Source of the DNA: Nitrospira defluvii
GTDB lineage: Bacteria > Nitrospirota > Nitrospiria > Nitrospirales > Nitrospiraceae
Length of the DNA: 64,000 nt
Assembly (NCBI RefSeq): GCF_905220995.1
Contig: NZ_CAJNBJ010000017.1
Coordinates: 496,001-560,000, forward strand
Reading direction: 5' to 3'
A program made the position numbers and the translations under genes. A model generated the notes under the pieces. The model made no database searches. It was not told the origin of the DNA and saw only the letters and a list, made by a program, of their open reading frames with translations. Shown here piece after piece: positions 52,798 through 61,842 of the stretch. The stretch's first letter is position 1; each line of letters opens with the position of its first letter.

Positions 52798-54902
52798 GCC
52801 AAGCTCCTCGTGTCACTGACTTCGAGATCGAGACGGACCGTTTCCATCGCCTGCAATCGTGTCACGCTGTCCACCTCGTTCAGCCCGAGAATGGGAACCG
52901 AGTGCAATATCCGATCCGTGAGTTTTCGGAGATGGCGTCTCAACGAAGGCGAGCAGAGAATCACCGGCTGATGTCCTCGTCCGACCATCCGTTCGGCCGC
53001 TTGCTTTAATGCAGCGAGCAGTTTCTGTGCCACCAGTGGATCGGGCGCCCACTGGTTCCCCTGACCTGCTGCATTCGCCTGATCGGCAAGAGAGCGATCC
53101 AAACGTGGATCGAGTCCGATGATCGGCAACGAGCCGTCCGGTGCGAGATATTGCTTCGTAATCGTCCGTCCGAGTGCCTGGCGCACCACTTCGGTGAGAA
53201 TGTCGGGATCCTTCGTGGTCGCTGCATGATCGGCAATCGTTTCCAGAATCGTCCGCAGGTCACGAATCGGCACGCCTTCGCGCAGCAGATGCGACAACAC
53301 GCGGACCAGGCTTCCCAGCGGAATCAGATTAGGAATCACTTCCTCCACCAACTTTGGGTGGTTTTTTCCCAGTTGATCGAGCAGCCCCTGCACTTCCTGC
53401 CGACCCAACAGTTCATGCGCATGCCGCTTGATGAGTTCGGAGAGATGCGTGGCAATGGCGGACCCAGGATCGACGACGGTGTACCCGGCCATCTGCGCCT
53501 GTTCCCGCTGCTGTTCCGGCACCCAGAGCGCCGGAAGGCCGAAGGCCGGCTCCTTGGTCGGCAATCCATGAATGATGCCCCGTTGAGCCGTGCCTGGGTC
53601 GATGGCCAGAACATGGGCCGGCATGACTTCGGACTTGGCTAGTTCGACACCTTTCAAGAGCGCCGCATACTCATTCGGCCGCAGTTGTAAGTTGTCTCGA
53701 ATATGAATAGGCGGCAGAACGAAACCCATCTGTTCGGCGAATTGCCGTCGCAAGCCTTTGATGCGATCCAGCAATGCCCCGCCCTGTCCCCCATCGACCA
53801 GTCCGATGAGGCCGTAGCCCACCTGCACTTCCATGAGATCCAACGGCACCACTTGGGTGGCGGCCTCTTCGGCCTTCGCCTGTGGCGTAGCCTGTTCAGG
53901 CAGCGCAGCGGCGGCTTTTTGTTGCTCGTTCAGTTGAAACGCCATCCACCCGGTCAGACTGCCGAGCGCTAAGAACGCCAGATGAGGCAAGCCGGGCACC
54001 AGGCCCATGGCGAGGAGAATGCCGGAGGCGGTGCCGATGGCCTTCGGCGAAATGAGGACCTGCCTGGTGACTTCGAACCCGAGATTCACTTCTGAGGCGG
54101 CGCGGGTGATCACGATACCGGCGGCAGTCGAGACAATCAGCGCCGGCACCTGCGCCACCAGGCCTTCGCCGACCGTCAGCAACGTGTAGGTTTGCGCGGC
54201 AGCGGAAAGGGTCATCCCCTGCTGAAGCACGCCGATCGTCAGGCCACCAAGAATATTCACCAGCGTGATGACGACCGCCGCCACGGCATCTCCCCGCACG
54301 AACTTGCTCGAACCGTCCATCGCTCCGTAGAAATCCGCTTCCTGGGCGATTTCCTTTCGTCGCTGACGCGCCTCTTTGTCGTTGATCAGGCCGGCATTCA
54401 AGTCGGCATCGATGGCCATTTGTTTACCCGGCATCGCGTCCAAGGTGAAACGTGCGGCCACTTCCGCGACGCGACCCGCACCCTTGGTGATGACGACGAA
54501 ATTGATGATGACCAGGATCGTGAACACCACCAAGCCGACGGTGTAGTTGCCGCCGACGACGAAATTGCCGAAGGCCCGGATGACTTCTCCCGCTGCCGCA
54601 GCGCCTTCGTTGCCGTGCAGGAGAATCAACCTCGTCGAGGCGATATTCAGCGCCAGCCGAAGCAGCGTCACCATGAGCAGAATCGACGGGAAGACGGAAA
54701 ACTCCAACGGGCGACGCACCTGCATCCCGACCAAGAGAATAATGATCGACAGCGTGATGTTGAAGCTCAGCAGGAGGTCCAAGAAAAACCGCGGGAGCGG
54801 GACGAGCATCACCATCAAAATGCCGACCACGCCCACGGACATGAGAATGTCCGGGTGTTTGACCAGCGACGTGCTGGGGATCGAGGTATTGTCGGATGCC
54901 AT
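52794..54902 (-). CDS. flhA: FlhA export gate protein
   Basis: Protein of 702 residues, the usual length. The N-terminal half has about eight membrane helices (VVGILMVMLVPLPRFFLDLL, FSVFPSILLMVTLLRLALNI with STRLIL), the FHIPEP-type cytoplasmic loop (RFTLDAMPGKQMAIDADLNA) and a soluble C-terminal half from about 340 (LMEVQVGYGLIGLVDGGQGG; VIPNLIPLGSLVRVLSHLLR). It forms the export gate ring and docks chaperone complexes such as FliS-flagellin. Ribosome site TAGGAGT. Confidence 0.97.
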   Translation of the reverse strand: MASDNTSIPSTSLVKHPDILMSVGVVGILMVMLVPLPRFFLDLLLSFNITLSIIILLVGMQVRRPLEFSVFPSILLMVTLLRLALNIASTRLILLHGNEGAAAAGEVIRAFGNFVVGGNYTVGLVVFTILVIINFVVITKGAGRVAEVAARFTLDAMPGKQMAIDADLNAGLINDKEARQRRKEIAQEADFYGAMDGSSKFVRGDAVAAVVITLVNILGGLTIGVLQQGMTLSAAAQTYTLLTVGEGLVAQVPALIVSTAAGIVITRAASEVNLGFEVTRQVLISPKAIGTASGILLAMGLVPGLPHLAFLALGSLTGWMAFQLNEQQKAAAALPEQATPQAKAEEAATQVVPLDLMEVQVGYGLIGLVDGGQGGALLDRIKGLRRQFAEQMGFVLPPIHIRDNLQLRPNEYAALLKGVELAKSEVMPAHVLAIDPGTAQRGIIHGLPTKEPAFGLPALWVPEQQREQAQMAGYTVVDPGSAIATHLSELIKRHAHELLGRQEVQGLLDQLGKNHPKLVEEVIPNLIPLGSLVRVLSHLLREGVPIRDLRTILETIADHAATTKDPDILTEVVRQALGRTITKQYLAPDGSLPIIGLDPRLDRSLADQANAAGQGNQWAPDPLVAQKLLAALKQAAERMVGRGHQPVILCSPSLRRHLRKLTDRILHSVPILGLNEVDSVTRLQAMETVRLDLEVSDTRSLA

Positions 54903-54923
54903 CGCTACTCCTAGCCAACAGGA

Positions 54924-56006
54924 TTATGCGGGCGGCAACTTGCCGCGCACGCGATACACAAACGCCAAGATCTCCGCCACCGCGCGGTAGAGGTCTTCCG
55001 GAACCTCCCGACCCACCTCGACCAGTTTGTACAGGGTCCGCGCGACCAGTTTGTTTTCCACGATCATGACGCCGTGTTGACGCCCGATTTCCCGGATCTT
55101 TTCGGCGATGAATCCTGCGCCCTTGGCCACGACGACCGGTGCGCCATTGGCCTTCGCGTCGTATTTCAATGCCACCGCCAGGTGGGTCGGGTTGGTGATG
55201 ATCACGTCGGCTATGGGCACGGCCGCCATCATGCGCTTGCGGGACATTTCGCGTTGGGTGCTGCGGATCTTCGCCTTGACCCCGGGATCTCCTTCCGCCG
55301 CACGACTTTCTTCCTTGATTTCATCACGCGACATTCTGAGGTCCCGCTCCCATTGAAACCGCTGATACCCATAGTCCGCGGCACCGATCACCAACTCGGC
55401 GCCGCTCATGGTGAGCGCGGCCTTGAGGGTCGCCCACCCCACCGTCGGCAGCAGGGATTCCATGCCGAATTGCGTCAGCGAAATGAACGCCAGCATGTCC
55501 TGCTTGATGGTGAGGTAGCCCACACCGCCGATGGCCAGGATCTTGAGCCAGGATTTGATCAGTTCGACGAGGGATCGAATGGAAAACAGGCGCGAGAATC
55601 CTCCCATCGGGTTGATGCGCGACCAGTCCAGACTGAACCCGTCTTTTTTCCAGAGAAACCCCGTCTGCATGAGGTTGGCGCCGACCCCCACGACGGCGAT
55701 CCCGGCCACGACCGGTCCCAGCATCACAAACACTTCCAAGCCGATCTGACGGAGAATCACATGGAGATGATCGAGGCTGAGCGCCTGATGCGTCGCCTCC
55801 TCCATCGAACGAGAGAGCCAGGCCTGCAGGCTGGCACGCAGTCCATTGAGAATCGTCGGCGTCATCCAATACAACGCGCCGAAACTTCCCAGGAGCGCCA
55901 CCGCCATGGCGGCATCCCGGCTGAGCGCGATTTGTCCTTTCGCCCTCGCCTCGGATTTCCGTTTCGGAGTCGCCTGTTCTGTACGGTTTTGCGCGCTGTC
56001 AGCCAT
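54924..56006 (-). CDS. flhB: FlhB export switch protein
   Basis: Export apparatus protein of 360 residues with four membrane helices in the N-terminal part and the cytoplasmic domain carrying the autocleavage motif Asn-Pro-Thr-His (IITNPTHLAVALKYD). N-terminal EQATPKRKSEARAKGQIALS is typical. Cleavage at NPTH changes substrate preference from hook to filament proteins, together with FliK. The start overlaps the fliR stop by 8 nt. Confidence 0.97.
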   Translation of the reverse strand: MADSAQNRTEQATPKRKSEARAKGQIALSRDAAMAVALLGSFGALYWMTPTILNGLRASLQAWLSRSMEEATHQALSLDHLHVILRQIGLEVFVMLGPVVAGIAVVGVGANLMQTGFLWKKDGFSLDWSRINPMGGFSRLFSIRSLVELIKSWLKILAIGGVGYLTIKQDMLAFISLTQFGMESLLPTVGWATLKAALTMSGAELVIGAADYGYQRFQWERDLRMSRDEIKEESRAAEGDPGVKAKIRSTQREMSRKRMMAAVPIADVIITNPTHLAVALKYDAKANGAPVVVAKGAGFIAEKIREIGRQHGVMIVENKLVARTLYKLVEVGREVPEDLYRAVAEILAFVYRVRGKLPPA

Positions 56007-56787
56007 GCCCCAACGCTTTCAGGAGCCCGAGAATGGTCTCCACCAACATCTCAAATTCTTTCTCGAACAAGCCGAGTGTAAACGGTAGCGCGAGACTCAT
56101 CGCCAGCAGCCCTGCCCCGATCGTGATCGGAAAACTCTGCACAAACACGTTCATCTGCGGCACAGCCCGTCCCATGATGGCCAGCACTGTATTGACGATG
56201 AGCAGGGTCGCAAACACGGGGGCAGACATCTTTAGAGCCACGCGCAGCATATTCTGCGCCAGATGAATGATGTCCATCGCGATGCTGTCGGACAATTTGG
56301 CAGCGAACGGCGGAACGAATTCGTAACTCATCCCGATCGCATGCACGACCAACAGGTGCGCATTCAGGGATAGAAACACCAACGAGCCGAGCGTGAGCTG
56401 GAATTGTGCGATGATCGGCGCATTTTGATGGCTCATGGGGTCGATCATCTGAATCGCACTGAACCCCATTTGGGTGCCGATCATGTCCCCGGCGACCTGA
56501 AATCCGGAAAACAACAACCGGACGGCCAACCCGATCGTCAACCCGATCAAGAATTCACTGCCGATACCGGCCACTGCCAGCACGGGATCCGCGGGCAGGC
56601 TCGGCAGCTGGATAATCGGCGCCAGCACCAGTCCCAGCATGGTGACAAGCCCGGCCTTTACCGGCATGGGAATCGTGCGGGTGTTCAGAATGGGAAAGAC
56701 GCTGATGATGCCGGCAATCCGCACCAGTAGGATGGAAAAAGCCTGAAACTGCGGCAGCGCCAGATGCAGGGTGTGTGCGGTGTTCAT
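55999..56787 (-). CDS. fliR: FliR export gate protein
   Basis: Membrane protein of 262 residues from ATG 56787. An open frame continues far upstream across fliQ but has no family similarity there. Hydrophobic helices include FSILLVRIAGIISVFPIL and SEFLIGLTIGLAVRLLFSGF, with family text FQVAGDMIGTQMGFS. It forms the export channel with FliP and FliQ. No obvious Shine-Dalgarno is seen, so coupling to fliQ (14 nt upstream) is likely. Confidence 0.95.
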   Translation of the reverse strand: MNTAHTLHLALPQFQAFSILLVRIAGIISVFPILNTRTIPMPVKAGLVTMLGLVLAPIIQLPSLPADPVLAVAGIGSEFLIGLTIGLAVRLLFSGFQVAGDMIGTQMGFSAIQMIDPMSHQNAPIIAQFQLTLGSLVFLSLNAHLLVVHAIGMSYEFVPPFAAKLSDSIAMDIIHLAQNMLRVALKMSAPVFATLLIVNTVLAIMGRAVPQMNVFVQSFPITIGAGLLAMSLALPFTLGLFEKEFEMLVETILGLLKALGHG

Positions 56788-56801
56788 GCGGTGGTTCGGT
56801 T

Positions 56802-57074
56802 TCAGTGAATCAGCGTCGGAATGCTGGTGATGATGTGGGTCATAAACGTAATCAGGACACCCAGCATCCACGGGAGAAACAGGAGCGTCGCAGCAAAGAC
56901 TGCCAGGACCTTCGGCACGAACGTCAGGGTAGCTTCGTTGATCTGGGTCATGGCTTGGAACGTGCTGACGATCAACCCCACCACGAGGCTGAGCCCAAGA
57001 ACCGGCGCGGACACGAGCATGCACGTTTCGATGGCCTGCCGTCCGATTTCTGTCACGGTTTCAATTGTCATCAT
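56802..57074 (-). CDS. fliQ: FliQ export gate protein
   Basis: Small membrane protein of 90 residues with two helices: CMLVSAPVLGLSLVVGLIVS and KVLAVFAATLLFLPWMLGVL, and the family sequence TFQAMTQINEATLTFVPK between. It is part of the FliPQR export gate. Located 8 nt downstream of fliP. Confidence 0.96.
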   Translation of the reverse strand: MMTIETVTEIGRQAIETCMLVSAPVLGLSLVVGLIVSTFQAMTQINEATLTFVPKVLAVFAATLLFLPWMLGVLITFMTHIITSIPTLIH

Positions 57075-57082
57075 GATTGAAC

Positions 57083-57877
57083 CTATTGAAAGCTTCTGAC
57101 CATGGACCCGACGACGAGATACCAGCCATCGGCCAACACAAAGAGGATCAGTTTGAACGGAAGCGAAATCATGACCGGCGGCAGGAGCATCATGCCCATG
57201 GACATCAGCACGCTGGCGACCACCATATCCACGATCAGAAAGGGAATGTAGAGCAGGAATCCGATCTGAAACGAAATCCGCAATTCACTCAACACAAAAG
57301 CCGGGATGATGACGTGGGTCGGCACGTCGTCCACCTGCGCCGGTTTCGGCGCGTGCGAGAGTTCCAGAAAGAGTTCCAGGTCCTTGTCGCGCATCTGCTT
57401 CAACATGAAGGTGCGAATCGGTCGAATTCCCCGATTCCATGCTTCGTCGTACCCGATTTGTTCCGCGAGCAAGGGCTGGAGGGCATCCTTGTAGACCGTC
57501 TGCCCCACTGGAGCCATGACAAACATCGTCAGAAACAACGCCAGGCTGATCAACACTTGGTTGGGCGGCACCTGCTGGGTGCCCAGGGCTTGGCGGAGAA
57601 ACGACAGCACGATCACCATGCGGGTGAACGACGTCACCATGATGAACAGGGCCGGCGCCAACGAGAGGACGGTGAGGAGCGCGAGGATCTGGAGCACGAC
57701 GGCGGTTTGCTTCGTGCCGCCGCCGCCAAGGTCGAGCGTCAGCGTGGGACCTTCCGCGTGAGCGATGGAGGCGCTCACCAGACAGACCATCAAGACCAGG
57801 AGGATGGTGACCGGTTTCCATTGTCCGAAGAAGGATCGCGTGGTCTGTGCGTAGTCGCCGATGACGTTAGTTCGCAC
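57083..57877 (-). CDS. fliP: FliP export gate protein
   Basis: Protein of 264 residues from GTG 57877, chosen because GAGGAG lies about 7 nt upstream; GTG 57892 is possible. It carries a signal peptide (ILLVLMVCLVSASIAHA) as FliP does, then LDLGGGGTKQTAVVLQILAL, PALFIMVTSFTRMVIVLSFL with RQALGTQQ, and PAFVLSELRISFQIGFLLYI. Core of the export gate. Overlaps the fliO 3' end by 11 nt. Confidence 0.96.
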   Translation of the reverse strand: MRTNVIGDYAQTTRSFFGQWKPVTILLVLMVCLVSASIAHAEGPTLTLDLGGGGTKQTAVVLQILALLTVLSLAPALFIMVTSFTRMVIVLSFLRQALGTQQVPPNQVLISLALFLTMFVMAPVGQTVYKDALQPLLAEQIGYDEAWNRGIRPIRTFMLKQMRDKDLELFLELSHAPKPAQVDDVPTHVIIPAFVLSELRISFQIGFLLYIPFLIVDMVVASVLMSMGMMLLPPVMISLPFKLILFVLADGWYLVVGSMVRSFQ

Positions 57878-58229
57878 GCGATGTCTCCTCACCGTTCACC
57901 TCTGGAGTCCGAAACGATGCGGGCGTACACAGGGGCGCGGCATTCGCCATCAGGCGTTTCACCTGTTCCGGATCTGTGACTTTTCCCAGCGGCACCAGAT
58001 CGGTCGGAGTGGTACCGAGGATAAAGACTTCCCCTGCGACCGCCACCACCATCACATGCTTGCGAGATCCCAATGGACCGCTCCCCAAAATTTGCACGAT
58101 CGGAGTTCCGCCGACCGGAAGAAATCGTCGACCGATCGTCGACCTGGCCACGGCCAGAAGTCCCAGGATGAGCGCCAGCACAATCCCGAGCGCGGATACC
58201 ATGCGCACGACACTTTCCCACATTTCCAT
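57867..58229 (-). CDS. fliO: FliO export apparatus assembly protein
   Basis: Protein of 120 residues with one N-terminal membrane helix (VSALGIVLALILGLLAVA) and a small cytoplasmic domain PIVQILGSGPLGSRKHVMVV followed by EVFILGTTPTDLVPLG, as in FliO/FliZ-type proteins. FliO helps FliP assemble. Position between fliN and fliP supports the name. The ribosome site is unclear. Confidence 0.89.
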   Translation of the reverse strand: MEMWESVVRMVSALGIVLALILGLLAVARSTIGRRFLPVGGTPIVQILGSGPLGSRKHVMVVAVAGEVFILGTTPTDLVPLGKVTDPEQVKRLMANAAPLCTPASFRTPEVNGEETSRAN

Positions 58230-58285
58230 AGGACCGTTGGTTCTCTCTGGCGTACAAGCGCGGAATGCGCGACCGGGACCGCAGC

Positions 58286-58651
58286 TCAGCCCAGTTGCTG
58301 AATGCGCTGATTCGGGCTGACGACATCAGTCAGTCGAATACCGAATTTTTCGTTGACGACGACCACCTCGCCGCGGGCGACCAGCTTGTTGTTGACGAGC
58401 ACTTCCATCGGTTCACCTGCGAGCTTGTTGAGCTCAATGACTGAGCCTTGCCCGAGCTGCAGTAATTCGCGGATCAACATCCTGGTGGACCCGATCTGCA
58501 CCGTGACCTGAAGCGGGATATCCAGGACGAATTCGATATTCTTGTTGGTCGGCACCGCCCCCTGGTTGTCCACGGGGGGGAAGGAGGTGGGTTGCGGACT
58601 GACTTCGCCGTTCGGGGAGCCTGTCTGTGCCGTGCTGTCACCGTTGCCCAT
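58286..58651 (-). CDS. fliN: FliN C-ring switch protein
   Basis: Switch protein of 121 residues from ATG 58651 (AAAGGAG upstream). The variable N-terminal 45 residues are Gly/Ser/Pro-rich; the conserved SpoA domain is FVLDIPLQVTVQIGSTRMLI, RELLQLGQGSVIELNKLAGE, PMEVLVNNKLVARGEVVVVN. It forms the base of the cytoplasmic C-ring and binds phospho-CheY and FliH. Confidence 0.96.
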   Translation of the reverse strand: MGNGDSTAQTGSPNGEVSPQPTSFPPVDNQGAVPTNKNIEFVLDIPLQVTVQIGSTRMLIRELLQLGQGSVIELNKLAGEPMEVLVNNKLVARGEVVVVNEKFGIRLTDVVSPNQRIQQLG

Positions 58652-58680
58652 GCAATAATCTCCTTTAGGTCCGCTCCGCC

Positions 58681-59652
58681 TTACCCCAACACTTTGGTGA
58701 CGCGGCACGCGTGGTTGCCTTTGAATACCCCAGGTTGCCCGTGAAACTTCGGATCACCCTCGACTAAACACAGCATCGGATCGCCGGGATGTTGATCGAG
58801 CATGAGGACGTCGCCGGGGCCGAAGTTCATCAGATCCTGCACGCTGATCCGTGCGGTGCCGAGTTGCACCGCGACAGCCACGTCACACTCCTGCAGAGAT
58901 TCCTTGAAGCGACTGCCCCAGCTGCTGTCCTGCTCCACGTTGTCGGCAAAGAGGCCGGAATACAGCTTCTCTTTGATCGGCTCCAACATGGAGTAAGGAT
59001 AGGCAATGAACATTTCACGGGTGATGTCGCCAAGATGGACCTGCAGCGTCACAACGACGACGATTTCCGACGTGGTCACGACCATGGCGAACTGTGGATT
59101 GCTTTCGGAGCGCAGATAGCTGATCTTCACCGGCATCACCGCGTGCCAGGCCTTTTCGAGATCGGCCAGCGCCTGTTGAACAAGCTTCTTGATCAAACGC
59201 AGCTGAATCGGCGTGAACTCGCGGCCCTCCGGCTTCACATGCGTCTGGACTTTTCCGCCGAAGAAGAAGTCTACGATCAGGTACACCAGCATGGCGTCCA
59301 TGATGTAGAGGCCGTTCCCCCGCAACGGCTCCATCGCAAACAGGTTGAAGGAAGACGGCACCGGCACCTTCTGGATGAAATCGCCGAATTTAATGATCTG
59401 GGTCCCGATCACGCTGAACTCGATCTTCTCCCGCAGGAGGCTTGTCCAGGAGATGGACTGTTGTCGCGTGAAGCGGTCATTGATCATTTCCATCGTGGGC
59501 ATGCGCCCGCGAATGATCCGCTCCTGGCTGGTGAGACTATAGGCTTTGACGCCGCCCGGCTCTTCCTCTTCTTTCGGGGCCGTCTCGACCTCGCCGGACA
59601 TGACTCCGCCCATCAAGGCATCGATTTCTTCTTGGGAGAGTATCTTGTCCAT
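58681..59652 (-). CDS. fliM: FliM C-ring switch protein
   Basis: Protein of 323 residues. The N-terminal CheY-binding peptide is ILSQEEIDALMGGVMSGE; the middle CheC-like domain (RIIRGRMPTMEMINDRFTRQ) and the C-terminal SpoA domain (VAVQLGTARISVQDLMNFGP, GDVLMLDQHPGDPMLCLVEG) follow. It receives phospho-CheY and sets rotation. Ribosome site GAGGAT just before the ATG. Confidence 0.97.
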   Translation of the reverse strand: MDKILSQEEIDALMGGVMSGEVETAPKEEEEPGGVKAYSLTSQERIIRGRMPTMEMINDRFTRQQSISWTSLLREKIEFSVIGTQIIKFGDFIQKVPVPSSFNLFAMEPLRGNGLYIMDAMLVYLIVDFFFGGKVQTHVKPEGREFTPIQLRLIKKLVQQALADLEKAWHAVMPVKISYLRSESNPQFAMVVTTSEIVVVVTLQVHLGDITREMFIAYPYSMLEPIKEKLYSGLFADNVEQDSSWGSRFKESLQECDVAVAVQLGTARISVQDLMNFGPGDVLMLDQHPGDPMLCLVEGDPKFHGQPGVFKGNHACRVTKVLG

Positions 59653-59677
59653 GAGATCCTCGACGAAGCCCGAACAG

Positions 59678-60214
59678 TTACTGGATGACGAATTCCGTGA
59701 AGTAGGTCGATTTGACCGATTTCTTCGGCAGCAGGCCGTTGATGCGCTCGGTGATATCTTCGCGCAGCTTGTGTTTTCCCTGAGGCGAACGGGCGGTAGC
59801 CGAATCCAGACTGGTCAAGAGCACGAGGATGGCGTCACGAATCTGCGGTGTGCGGGCCTTGATTTGTTCGACGGTTCCTGAGCCATCCGCCTCCACCTTC
59901 AGCGTGACCTTGAGATAACGAATTTCCGGCGAATCCGCGAGATTCACGATAAACGGATCCAGGTCGGCAATGGCGCTGGCGTCCGCAACGGCCCCATGTT
60001 CTCCCGACTTTTCCTCCGCCGCGCCATGCGCGGCAGCCTTGTCCGCTCCGGCCTCGGCCTGCGGCTTTTCGGCAGAGGACCCGCCCATCATCTTGAACAT
60101 CGCGAAGGCGCCGCCCAACGCCAAGACCAACACCCCAGCGACGATGATGATCACCATCTTCATGGGAATGCCTGCCGGTGCTGCGGGCGCCTTTTCTTCT
60201 GTTGCTTCTGACAT
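59678..60214 (-). CDS. fliL: FliL stator-associated protein
   Basis: Protein of 178 residues from ATG 60214 (AGGAGGT). One membrane helix (MVIIIVAGVLVLALGGAFAM), an Ala/Glu-rich linker, and the periplasmic FliL domain: FIVNLADSPEIRYLKVTLKV, IRDAILVLLTSLDSATARSP, NGLLPKKSVKSTYFTEFVIQ. It supports stator units around the motor. First gene after the sigma-54 promoter at 60257-60272. Confidence 0.94.
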   Translation of the reverse strand: MSEATEEKAPAAPAGIPMKMVIIIVAGVLVLALGGAFAMFKMMGGSSAEKPQAEAGADKAAAHGAAEEKSGEHGAVADASAIADLDPFIVNLADSPEIRYLKVTLKVEADGSGTVEQIKARTPQIRDAILVLLTSLDSATARSPQGKHKLREDITERINGLLPKKSVKSTYFTEFVIQ

Positions 60215-60256
60215 ACAGACCTCCTGCGGACGGTGATTGCCGGTGTTGGTCGGTTG

Positions 60257-60272
60257 TGCAATGCATATGCCA
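60257..60272 (-). promoter_or_regulatory. Sigma-54 promoter of the fliL-fliA operon
   Basis: Minus strand TGGCATA-TGCA-TTGCA with exact GG-N10-GC spacing. It shares the TGGCAT start and the TGCATTGC core with the flgF promoter. The expected start is about 32 nt before the fliL ATG. It would drive twelve genes down to fliA. Confidence 0.87.
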
Positions 60273-60394
60273 CGCGCGGCCCCACGACTCACGCCGAAAA
60301 GGTTTGTTCAGCACACGAGATCCTGTGATAACACAAGGAGTTGGGCATGCAGACCGCACCCGGAGCAGCGTCTGGATCAGAGGCCGCGCACGGT

Positions 60395-60410
60395 TGTCAC
60401 GCTGGTGACA
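60395..60410. promoter_or_regulatory. Inverted repeat upstream of the fliL promoter (possible enhancer site)
   Basis: TGTCAC-N4-GTGACA, perfect 6-bp half-sites, about 125-150 bp upstream of the sigma-54 promoter, the distance at which NtrC-type activators bind. The whole gap 60215-60548 (334 nt) holds no gene: it contains this repeat, the sigma-54 promoter and the hairpin after flgE. Confidence 0.4.
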
Positions 60411-60506
60411 GACGGAGGAGGAGCACCGACAGTTTGTTGACGAGCGATCGGAGACGTAGACGAGTGACGTGAGGAGAGCACCTAGGCAGAAATTGCCGAG
60501 ACGGCA

Positions 60507-60537
60507 TCCGGCGCGGCCTCTACGAGACCGCGCCGGA
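60507..60537 (-). terminator. Hairpin after flgE
   Basis: TCCGGCGCGG-N11-CCGCGCCGGA, a perfect 10-bp GC-rich stem starting 12 nt past the flgE stop. There is no clear T-run behind it on the minus strand, so termination may be partial or Rho-assisted. Confidence 0.6.
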
Positions 60538-60548
60538 CGGCTCACGCG

Positions 60549-61772
60549 TTATCGTTTCAAGTTCACCAGTTCCTGCAACATTTCGTCGCTGGTCGTGATC
60601 GCACGGGAGTTCGCTTGAAACGCCCGCTGCGTGATGATCATGTCGACGAACTCCTTCCCGAGATCAACGTTGGACTGCTCGACGGTGCCGGAGAGCACTC
60701 GGCCCAGGCCGTTTAACGTCGGCGCACCAGCCAGGGCAGCACCGGATTCCAGCGTCTCCAGAAAGTGATTGTCACCGACATTTGCCAAGCCATCCGGATT
60801 CGTAAAGCGGCTCAACACGACTTGCGCGAGGGCGCGAGTTTGTCCGTTCGTGAACTGGGCCATCACCCTGCCTTCCTTATCGACGCTGATCCGATCAAGG
60901 GTGCCGGATGAATACCCGTCTTGTGTCTGGCTTTCCACTCCGGACGCCGCTCCGAATTGCGTCAACGACGATACGTCCACCGTGATGGTCTGTGGGGTGG
61001 TGGCTCCGTTCGTCAACGTGGCGGTGAGGGTCTGCGTGCCGCCGGCGGTGACGGCACCGCTCGCGTTGAACGTCATGTTCGTTTGCGCGGCGGCCGCGCC
61101 GCCGTCGATCTGAGAATAGACGCTCCAGGCATTCGCGGCGGTTTTCCGGAAATACAGTTGCATCTGGTGCGAATTCCCCAGCGAGTCGTAAAACGTCATA
61201 CCCGTGGAGAAGTTGTACGACGTGGTATCGGTCACGCTGAACGCCGCCGTCGGCGCGGTGGCATTCGCATTCAGATTACCGAGGATCTCCGCGCTGGTCG
61301 TCGCCAGCGGAGCGACGGCACTGGACGTCAACGTAATGCCGCCGATCGTGCTGGTGATGTTCCCTGCCGTATCGGCCTGGTATCCTTGAAGCAAAGCCCC
61401 GCTCGCATCGACCACCTGTCCCGAGCTGTCGACCTTGAATTGTCCGGCCCTCGTATAGAACACGGACCCGGATGGATTGCGCACTTGATAAAAACCGTTC
61501 CCGTCGATCGCCAGGTCGAAGGTATTCCCGGTGGTCGTCATCGATCCCTGCGAAAAATTCGTCTGCACATCGTTGAGAAACACACCGAGGCCGATTTGAT
61601 TGCCGCCGGCTCCGGCCCCGAGACTCGATGAGATCAGGTCGGAAAAGGTTGCCCGGCTCGACTTAAATCCCGCCGTCCCGACGTTGGCGATGTTGTTACC
61701 GATGACGCCCATGGCGTTGCCGTAGGAACTCAAGCCGGTCACTGCCGTGAACATCGATGTCAAAATACCCAT
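60549..61772 (-). CDS. flgE: FlgE hook protein
   Basis: Hook protein of 407 residues: N-terminal MGILTSMFTAVTGLSSYGNA with GNNIANVGTAGFKSSRATF, central hook domains rich in Thr/Gly/Asn, and C-terminal EQSNVDLGKEFVDMIITQRA, FQANSRAITTSDEMLQELVN. It polymerises into the hook under control of FliK and the FlgD cap. Ribosome site AAGGAGG. It follows flgD by 70 nt, and a hairpin follows the stop. Confidence 0.96.
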   Translation of the reverse strand: MGILTSMFTAVTGLSSYGNAMGVIGNNIANVGTAGFKSSRATFSDLISSSLGAGAGGNQIGLGVFLNDVQTNFSQGSMTTTGNTFDLAIDGNGFYQVRNPSGSVFYTRAGQFKVDSSGQVVDASGALLQGYQADTAGNITSTIGGITLTSSAVAPLATTSAEILGNLNANATAPTAAFSVTDTTSYNFSTGMTFYDSLGNSHQMQLYFRKTAANAWSVYSQIDGGAAAAQTNMTFNASGAVTAGGTQTLTATLTNGATTPQTITVDVSSLTQFGAASGVESQTQDGYSSGTLDRISVDKEGRVMAQFTNGQTRALAQVVLSRFTNPDGLANVGDNHFLETLESGAALAGAPTLNGLGRVLSGTVEQSNVDLGKEFVDMIITQRAFQANSRAITTSDEMLQELVNLKR

Positions 61773-61842
61773 GTGTCCGTCCTCCTTGTTACCATCCCTG
61801 CTTGCGAACGCCCGACGCCTTCACGAACCTGTTCGCGCTCGC

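Noticed and set aside
56788-57024. N-terminal extension of FliR
   Set aside because: It runs across fliQ in another frame and gives a His/Pro/Asp-rich sequence unlike FliR.
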